DNA from: Bifidobacteriaceae bacterium
GTDB taxonomy: Bacteria; Actinomycetota; Actinomycetes; Actinomycetales; WQXJ01
Reading direction: 5' to 3'
NCBI GenBank assembly: GCA_031278675.1
Contig: JAITJY010000048.1
Span: 1 to 10,025, forward strand
DNA: 10,025 bases
Shown: one piece after another, positions 4,874 through 10,025 of the stretch
Layout of the letters: every line of letters starts with the position of its first letter
Position numbering within the stretch: position 1 is the stretch's first letter
Notes under the pieces: model-generated
The model's database searches: none
What the model saw: only the letters and a program-made list of their open reading frames with translations
What the model was told of the DNA's origin: nothing
Program-made: the position numbers and the translations under genes

Positions 4874-6750
4874 CAATCAGATTCAAACAATCGCACCAAA
4901 TAAACGCGCTCCAGCAGCCTGGCAATGTTGGTATCGCCGCGCTGCTTGTAGCCCTTGATCAGGGCAGTACCGGTCGTGGAATCAGGCAGCCCGATCGCTC
5001 GCGCGAGGGCCTGGCCGGCTTCATCACGGTTGTCGGTGGCGGGTGCGTCGATCAGGCTCAACGCGTCGGCCAGCGGCTCGCCGGTCGGTGGCCTGACGGG
5101 ATCAACACTGAAGCTGCCGTCGTCGCGGATCACAAGGAAGACGTCGGCGCCGACCGGAATACCCTGGCCCACGAGGAAGCGCCGAATTGTCCCGAAGGTG
5201 GGATGAAGGCCGTTCCAATACATGAACTGCGGCCCGAGCGAGCTGGTAAGTTCGCGTGATTGCCCAAACTGGAGGTTCAGAATGGCCGTAATTGCCACAG
5301 GAGCCGGGGACCCGCAGCCGCGCAGGTGGCTGGAACGGACCCGGGTGCGGTACGCCCAGCCGCCGGGGACGCGGAACAGGCGAGCGGTCCTCTTGGGCGG
5401 TTTGGAGGTCTCGGCGCCGGGTGGTGCAAGGGAGACGATCCCATCCCGGCTGTGATATGGCGGCGCGGCCGCGTAGGCGACCACGCTCGCAGGGCTGATG
5501 CTGAACGTGTGCGTGAGTTCGTCGATCAGCTCCTCAAGGGGCATGGTGCCGCCTGCTAGTTCGAGCCTTTTGCCGATCTCGCGGCGGATGCCTGAATATT
5601 CGCGCAAGCCCCATTCGCGAAGCGCCCAACGGTCGCGGTCCGTGCGGGTGAACCGTTCATTCTTCGACAGTCTATTTCTGAGGGATTGGATGGAGTGGGG
5701 GGGTCCCAAACTTTCGATGAGCTGGTGCGAACTCAGCGGCTCACCGACGGCAGATAGCAAACCAGCGGCGTAATCTGCCACGGAGATGGTCCTCAGGAGG
5801 GCGAATTCGCCAAAGACGGTGATGCCGCATTGGATCAGCCATTGTTCGCGGAATTCGCGGAGAGCTTCGGGGTTGGCGGCGCTTATCCCATTTACGGCGT
5901 CCAGTGGCACCACACCGTGTGGATTTGCGACGCTGGCGAGGCTTGCTCTGGTGGCTTTGATCGCCTCTTGCATGGTTGGGCGCACCCACCAGCCGTCGGA
6001 CACCTCAAAGTTGCGGTCGAGGCGCTCGAAGACGCGCCAGACGGGTTGACCCAGCGACGGCAGGACGGCGCCGAGCGCGGGGATCGAATCCAGGACGTCG
6101 CTCAAGCGGCGGACTCGCGGCCCAGGCTGCGCGAGGGCCTCGCGCACGGCGGTCACAATGCTTAGCGCGTCGAGGTCTTCGACGAGCCTGCGCAGCGCGC
6201 GTTCTTCAAGTTGCCGCACCCTCTCCCGGGTAATCCCGTAGGTTTGTCCGAGCGACTCGAGTGAATCCGGTTCGGTGGCGAACACACGTCGGCGTAGAAT
6301 GGTCAGGACACGGGCGTCTGCACGCCGTGTTATTGCTAGGTCGATGCCGTGCACCAAGGCCGGGAGGCGCGTCCCGACGGCCACAAGGTCGCGGGCGCGT
6401 AGCGCGTGGAGCCGGTGGTGGGCGGTGGTTACGGTGTCCGGGTACCAACCCGGGATTTGTTCGGATAGCGCGGGTTGGTCAGGCAACCCGATCCCGGCGT
6501 ACCAGGCCGCAATTGTCTCAAGGCCGCCCAGTGCCATCTGGGTCATACCCTCGGCGCTGGTGCCGTCCTGTACCGGTGCCGGATGCCCCGACGGTGCCGG
6601 AGGCGAGTCCAGGGCCGGGGGCACCGACGGCGGGTCCGAACCCGGAGGCTGGTCCGAACCCGGAGGCGCTGGCGGTGCCGGGGGCACCGACGGCTGGCTT
6701 GTTTCGGGCTGTCCGCCGTTGGCTGGCAAGGTGTGGTCCGAGTTCTTCAT
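4873..6750 (-). CDS. Sigma-70 region 4 / winged-helix DNA-binding protein with Pro-rich N-terminus
   Basis: I recognise domains but not a named gene. The 625 residues begin with a disordered Pro/Ser/Gly stretch (about 13-62, with PPGSDQ/PPGSDP repeats). A sigma-70 region 4-like helix-turn-helix follows at about 148-192, SLESLGQTYGITRERVRQLE, the pattern that reads the -35 element in sigma factors. At about 324-383 is a winged-helix-like segment ending RFTRTDRDRWALREWGL, a pattern seen in HARE-HTH or delta-type modules. The last 170 residues include GIPVGADVFLVIRDDGSF, of unknown role. There is no sigma region 2, so it is not a complete sigma factor; a repressor or activator is more likely. 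ATG 6750 is chosen because AAGGAGGT lies at 6763-6770 (13 bases from GGAGG to ATG, slightly long). A TTG at 6894 would add 48 residues but has no ribosome site. The gene is transcribed leftwards, towards the ATPase gene. Confidence 0.88.
   Translation of the reverse strand: MKNSDHTLPANGGQPETSQPSVPPAPPAPPGSDQPPGSDPPSVPPALDSPPAPSGHPAPVQDGTSAEGMTQMALGGLETIAAWYAGIGLPDQPALSEQIPGWYPDTVTTAHHRLHALRARDLVAVGTRLPALVHGIDLAITRRADARVLTILRRRVFATEPDSLESLGQTYGITRERVRQLEERALRRLVEDLDALSIVTAVREALAQPGPRVRRLSDVLDSIPALGAVLPSLGQPVWRVFERLDRNFEVSDGWWVRPTMQEAIKATRASLASVANPHGVVPLDAVNGISAANPEALREFREQWLIQCGITVFGEFALLRTISVADYAAGLLSAVGEPLSSHQLIESLGPPHSIQSLRNRLSKNERFTRTDRDRWALREWGLREYSGIRREIGKRLELAGGTMPLEELIDELTHTFSISPASVVAYAAAPPYHSRDGIVSLAPPGAETSKPPKRTARLFRVPGGWAYRTRVRSSHLRGCGSPAPVAITAILNLQFGQSRELTSSLGPQFMYWNGLHPTFGTIRRFLVGQGIPVGADVFLVIRDDGSFSVDPVRPPTGEPLADALSLIDAPATDNRDEAGQALARAIGLPDSTTGTALIKGYKQRGDTNIARLLERVYLVRLFESD
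6614..6694 (-). repeat. Internal repeats coding for the Pro-rich linker
   Basis: Two kinds of direct repeat lie inside the sigma-like gene. The 18-base GCCGGGGGCACCGACGGC occurs at 6614-6631 and 6677-6694 (encoding a PSVPPA block), and GGTCCGAACCCGGAGGC occurs at 6633-6649 and 6651-6667 with an 18-base period (the PPGSD hexapeptide). All repeats keep the reading frame, so copy-number change would lengthen or shorten the linker without breaking the protein. Confidence 0.8.
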
Positions 6751-7244
6751 GCGAACGGGGTGACCTCCTTCAGTTAGCTCCGGTGCTCGCTGTTCGTCGC
6801 CACCGGCGCCTAGGTGGTTGAACCAGTGGCTGAAGCGTGCCGCGCAGACCGCTCCACGACTCCCGCGCCTGATGCGGCCAAGCGGCTGCGCCAAATAAGA
6901 CCTGGTCTAAACTGCCACCCACCGTTGGAGACGAACAGGCGAGTCAGTCTGCGAGCGACTCCACAATCAGCGTAGCCCACCGGCGTAACAGATGACACAA
7001 TCAGGGCCGTAAACGTCACAACAACCTGGCCTAACTGCCGCTCGCGGCGAGACGGGAAGGACGGCATCGGCGCAGGGAACCAGCCCTCCCCCCGACGGCA
7101 CTCGCGGCGGGGCGGCGCACCCGCTGGAGGCCCGCTCGGCGCGCCGAACGCGGCTGTGCCCGCCGCCCTGTAAAATATCGGTCTAGCTGAGTGGCGGAGA
7201 AGCGACTTGGGGTGGCCACCCCGGGGTCTTGAAGGGATGACTGC
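6751..7244. other. Divergent intergenic region between the sigma-like and membrane protein genes
   Basis: These 494 bases should hold the promoters of both divergent genes. AGACC-T-GGTCT at 6898-6908 is a perfect 5+5 palindrome close to a weak leftward -10 candidate (TTATTT). A related sequence occurs twice: CCTGGTCTAAACTGCC at 6901-6916 and CCTGGCCTAACTGCC at 7025-7039. The 7040-7165 stretch is G+C-rich with small GCCG/CGGC stems. Open frames crossing the region are compositionally poor and lack ribosome sites; I see no gene here. Confidence 0.55.
7171..7222 (+). promoter_or_regulatory. Candidate promoter and leader palindrome of the membrane protein gene
   Basis: TAAAAT at 7171-7176, preceded by TG, is the best -10 hexamer upstream of the gene, but no good -35 is present. 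The expected leader of about 65 bases contains GGGGTGGCCACCCC (7209-7222), a perfect 14-base palindrome, 22 bases before the start codon. It could be an operator, or an RNA stem affecting access to the ribosome site. Confidence 0.4.
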
Positions 7245-8543
7245 ATGAGGTGGTTCAGCGACCAGGGTCGCAAGGCCTCTGATTCTGGCGCGCAATCACC
7301 CGGCGCCATCCGGACTGCCGTGCTTGGGGCCAATCCGGCCTTCGGCCGTCTTGTGCCCTACTTCTTGGGTATGACCCTCCTTGAGGCCGGGTCCGTGCTG
7401 CTGTATTCCAGCAACGTGCTGCTGCTGCCACCGGCCAACCTGATCAACCTGCCCGTTACGCACCTGTTCTCGACCGTCGCCAATGTTGTGACCGGGCTCT
7501 GCATCGCGCTGGCGGCCTGGCGGCGAACGGAAACGGCACCGCTTTTCCGCCAACGCTGGCCGCTGTACGCCTTGGGCGCTACGGGAGCCGGTGCCGCCTT
7601 GGGGGTGGCCTGCGCCAGCGATGGCATCCTTCCTCCCGAGTCGGCCGCGGCCTGCATGGCCTTGACGGCAATCAGCGGCACCTGCCTATGCGTGGCCTTG
7701 ATGGAGGGTCTTCTGCGATGGGGCGTCCAGCCCACACCGGTGGCCGGTTCGGTAGCGGCGCCAACTTTGGTGACGCAAGCGGTCCGGAGCGCGTTGGCCT
7801 GCTACGCAGCGGCGATGGTCGGCGGGTCCGTTCTCGCCTTGTTGGTGGGCGTGCTACCTGGGGCCGTTGGCCGAGCCTTGACCATAATGCTCCCGCTGTT
7901 GGCGGTTGCCGCCTGGCGCCCCCGCCAAAGCCCGGTGAACCAGCTAGTTTCAGCGGACCGGCCATCTGAGCGCCAGGGGCCGCCGGACGGGCGCGCCCTC
8001 ACCCGTCCAGCGCTGCGCGAACTGCTGGGCAGGGTGCCGTGGCAGTTCATTCTTGTTGCCGGGATCGTCTCTTTTGCGTTCGGCGCGGTTAACACCTTTT
8101 ACCTGCCGGCCAACCAGAACACGACGCCCATTTCTGAATGGGCGCTGACCCTCATAGCCAATACGGCGGCTTTCCTGATCGCGAGTCTCGTCGCATTCTA
8201 TTCGTTCCGGATTAATCTGGCCCTGGTCTTCTATGTCGCAATACCGTTTGTCGCACTGGCCTCGGTGCTGCTGGTTATTCCCCTCGACCTGCCAGCGGTC
8301 ATCCTCGTCCCGACAACTTCAATTGGCGTTGTTCTGATTCGGCTGCTGGTGTGGCTGTTACTCGTCGGGGTGGTGGTGCGCGGCCGTGCCTCCGCCGCGT
8401 TCTGCTTCGGACTGCTGATCTCCGTGCAGTTCACGGGAACTTTCCTGGGGCAAATCCTCGCCGTGGCATCCGCCAACAACGACTTGTACCTCTCCTTCGC
8501 TGTACTGATCTGCCTGCTTAGCGCGGATTTCCGCTCAGTTTGA
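7245..8543 (+). CDS. Polytopic membrane protein, about 12 transmembrane segments, function unknown
   Basis: The 432 residues contain roughly twelve hydrophobic segments: about 38-58, 70-91, 105-123, 133-154, 178-202, 208-224, then, after a hydrophilic loop at 225-262, 265-287, 300-320, 324-345, 350-377, 385-408 and 413-427. The 6+6 layout with a central loop is like major-facilitator carriers, but I see no carrier signature motif. It also resembles, by layout and feel only, the N-terminal membrane half of LuxR-type regulators known from Coriobacteriia. Here the protein ends five residues after the last segment, with no helix-turn-helix, and none is found in the 227 bases downstream. ATG 7245 follows AAGGGA at 7232-7237 (seven bases). 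It stands alone on this strand between a divergent regulator and a transposase. Confidence 0.85.
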   Translation: MRWFSDQGRKASDSGAQSPGAIRTAVLGANPAFGRLVPYFLGMTLLEAGSVLLYSSNVLLLPPANLINLPVTHLFSTVANVVTGLCIALAAWRRTETAPLFRQRWPLYALGATGAGAALGVACASDGILPPESAAACMALTAISGTCLCVALMEGLLRWGVQPTPVAGSVAAPTLVTQAVRSALACYAAAMVGGSVLALLVGVLPGAVGRALTIMLPLLAVAAWRPRQSPVNQLVSADRPSERQGPPDGRALTRPALRELLGRVPWQFILVAGIVSFAFGAVNTFYLPANQNTTPISEWALTLIANTAAFLIASLVAFYSFRINLALVFYVAIPFVALASVLLVIPLDLPAVILVPTTSIGVVLIRLLVWLLLVGVVVRGRASAAFCFGLLISVQFTGTFLGQILAVASANNDLYLSFAVLICLLSADFRSV

Positions 8544-8770
8544 TGGTGCAAGGGTTTGGTGACTGGTTTGGGGTTCTGGCCTGGGGAAATGTTTCGCGGC
8601 CGCTGACTTAGTTTGCTATAACCGCCTGTTGAGAGACGGATGTTCGGGTTCCACTCGCCGTCGGCCGCGTAGATAGCCCCCGCAGCGCGCGGCCGAGAAT
8701 AGGGTCCCAACAGCCACGACACGCCGAAACACCTCCCACACGCCGACCAGACGACACGTAAACTGGTTCT
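8544..8770. other. Intergenic region holding a hairpin and probably the left end of an insertion sequence
   Basis: No gene is supported here. A perfect 9-base inverted pair, TCGGCCGCG (8661-8669) and CGCGGCCGA (8688-8696), with an 18-base loop, could end the membrane protein transcript or lie near the mobile element's end. TGCTATAAC at 8614-8622 looks like an extended -10 element without a -35. The terminal inverted repeat of the element cannot be placed because its other end is outside the window. Confidence 0.45.
8759..8764 (+). promoter_or_regulatory. Leaderless promoter -10 element for the transposase gene
   Basis: TAAACT is followed by six bases (GGTTCT) and then the ATG at 8771, the same TANNNT-N6-ATG layout as at the ATPase gene. 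No ribosome site precedes this ATG, which supports leaderless expression. No clear -35 is seen. Confidence 0.5.
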
Positions 8771-10025
8771 ATGGCTAGGCAATCAAGGCAAGAAGAAGCG
8801 GAGTGGTTCACGTCCCCCACCGACTACAACCAGCGCCGCTACGAGATCGTCCGCGCGTTCTTCGTCGAGCGGCTCACATACGCTCAAACCGCTGAGCGTT
8901 TCGACACGACCGTCTCGGCGGTGATCTCGCTGGTGCGCCGCTATCGCGCCGGACAGCTAGACCTGTTCACGCCGAAACCGCGCCCCGGGCCACCCAAGGG
9001 CACCTCCCCAGCCCGGGACCGCGCCCGGGCGCGGATCATCGAGCTGCGCCGCGAAGGCCACAGCGTCTACGAGATCTCCGCCCAACTCGCCAAGGAGGGC
9101 ATCCCACTGAACCGCACCTCGGTTGGGCAAGTCCTCGCCGAGGAGGGCTTCGGTCGGCTGCTGCGCGGCCCCAACCCCGAAGCGTCCACCAGCCCCGCCA
9201 CCCCCGGCCGGGACACCAACCTGCCCCGAGCTCGCGTCATAGGACCCAGCGACTGCCACGGGCCAACCGAAACACGCCACGCCGGGCTGCTCCTCGCCCT
9301 ACCCGACCTGGCCGCCCTCGGCCTGCCCGAACTGGTCCACCAAGCTGGCTACCCGTCCACCAAACAGATCGGCGCCACCAACTGGATACTGTCCCTCCTC
9401 GCCCTCAAACTCACCGCCACCCGGCGCGTCTCCCACGTCGACGACCTCCTAACCGACCCAGCGGCCGCACTGTTCGCGGGCATGGCGGCCTTACCGAAGA
9501 AGACCGCCCTGACCGACTACTCCTATCGCACCGCACCCGCCATGCAGGACCGGCTCCTACTCGCCCTAGACGCCGCCGCCGTCCAACAGCACCTCGCCAC
9601 TGGGCAAGGCGCCGTCCTCGACCTCGACTTCCACGCCGTCATGCACTGGGGCAAAGACCCCGCCCTCGAACGCCACTATGTGCCCACCCGCTCCCAACGA
9701 GCCCGGTCCGTGCTGGTGTTCTTCGCCGAAGACCACCACACCCGCAACCTCGTCTACTCCACCGCCGACCTGACCAAAGCCACCCAAGCCAGCCAAGTCC
9801 TCGAGTTTTGCGACCACTGGAAGAAAGCCACCGGACACGACCCCGCCATGGTCGTCATGGACCAGAAAGTCACCACCCACGCCAACCTCGCCGAACTCGA
9901 CCACCGAGGCGTGAAATTCCTCACCCTCCGCATGCGCTCGGGCCCCCTGATGGACCAAATCCACACACTCGGACCGAAAGACTTCACCACCATCCACCTC
10001 GACCGGCCCGCCCCCCACAACCGAC
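8771..10025 (+). CDS. DDE transposase, N-terminal 418 residues (cut by window end)
   Basis: From ATG 8771 the frame stays open for 418 codons to the window edge. Residues about 20-60 (RYEIVRAFFVERLTYAQTAE) and 85-127 (IIELRREGHSVYEISAQLAK) are two helix-turn-helix units for binding the element's ends. The catalytic part has SHVDDLL, FAGMAALPKKTALTDYSYR, LDLDFHAVMHW (D284 or D286, first acidic residue) and VVMDQKVTTHANLAELD (D364, second), then FLTLRMRS. These blocks match a family of large IS transposases (IS4/IS1634-like RNase-H fold) known from many genomes; members have roughly 500-560 residues. The third acidic residue and the right terminal repeat lie beyond the window, so completeness is unknown. 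No frameshift or stop occurs in what is visible, so the copy may be intact. Confidence 0.88.
   Translation, partial: MARQSRQEEAEWFTSPTDYNQRRYEIVRAFFVERLTYAQTAERFDTTVSAVISLVRRYRAGQLDLFTPKPRPGPPKGTSPARDRARARIIELRREGHSVYEISAQLAKEGIPLNRTSVGQVLAEEGFGRLLRGPNPEASTSPATPGRDTNLPRARVIGPSDCHGPTETRHAGLLLALPDLAALGLPELVHQAGYPSTKQIGATNWILSLLALKLTATRRVSHVDDLLTDPAAALFAGMAALPKKTALTDYSYRTAPAMQDRLLLALDAAAVQQHLATGQGAVLDLDFHAVMHWGKDPALERHYVPTRSQRARSVLVFFAEDHHTRNLVYSTADLTKATQASQVLEFCDHWKKATGHDPAMVVMDQKVTTHANLAELDHRGVKFLTLRMRSGPLMDQIHTLGPKDFTTIHLDRPAPHNR

Noticed and set aside
6261..6821. A 186-codon rightward frame with Pro/Gly repeats
   Set aside because: Its repeats are the complement of the Pro-rich linker of the leftward sigma-like gene, so it is an antisense artefact.
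7237..7248. Three-codon upstream frame ATG-ACT-GCA-TGA whose stop overlaps the membrane protein ATG
   Set aside because: The AAGGGA ribosome site overlaps the mini-frame's own ATG and so cannot serve it; it is probably chance.
9566..10018. A 150-codon Gly/Val-rich leftward frame at the right end
   Set aside because: It lies antisense to the transposase, whose catalytic motifs are clear; the Gly/Val bias is what GC-rich codons on the opposite strand produce.

Overview
The window looks like a piece of a high-GC actinobacterial genome. Intergenic DNA is very G+C-rich, genes use ATG, GTG and TTG starts, some genes carry strong AGGAGG-type ribosome sites, and two others appear to have leaderless promoters (TANNNT, six bases, ATG). 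The best-conserved gene is a DnaB replicative helicase of ordinary actinobacterial type. The order (class or family) cannot be fixed from this sequence. I see no tRNA, rRNA or CRISPR array.

Layout. At the left edge (minus strand) is the start of a ribbon-helix-helix antitoxin-like gene with a near-perfect palindromic operator over its promoter; the rest lies outside the window. About 700 bases without a credible gene follow. They hold an AT-rich dip and a cluster of DnaA-box-like 9-mers, then the dnaB promoter, which is bracketed by an inverted repeat. dnaB runs rightwards (830-2194) and ends in a GC hairpin. Three genes run leftwards from about 6750 to 2341. In transcription order they are a sigma-70-region-4/winged-helix protein with a proline-rich N-terminus, an AAA+ ATPase of the COG1373 (AAA_14 + DUF4143) type, and an alpha/beta hydrolase. 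After a 494-base divergent intergenic region, a rightward gene encodes a protein with about 12 membrane segments and no recognisable soluble output domain. The right end holds the first 418 codons of a DDE transposase, cut by the window end.

The most unusual structure is a tandem array of six degenerate 22-23 bp repeats (4538-4673), core GCGACTATTGCC-like on the coding strand. It lies directly upstream of the AAA+ ATPase start and abuts a leaderless -10 element. It looks like a phased protein-binding array, possibly for autoregulation by the ATPase, which carries its own predicted helix-turn-helix segment. The DnaA-box-like cluster upstream of dnaB is the second observation worth testing. The genes do not form one obvious pathway. 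The mix of a toxin-antitoxin fragment, orphan ATPase, orphan regulator and transposase suggests an accessory, rearranged neighbourhood around a housekeeping helicase.
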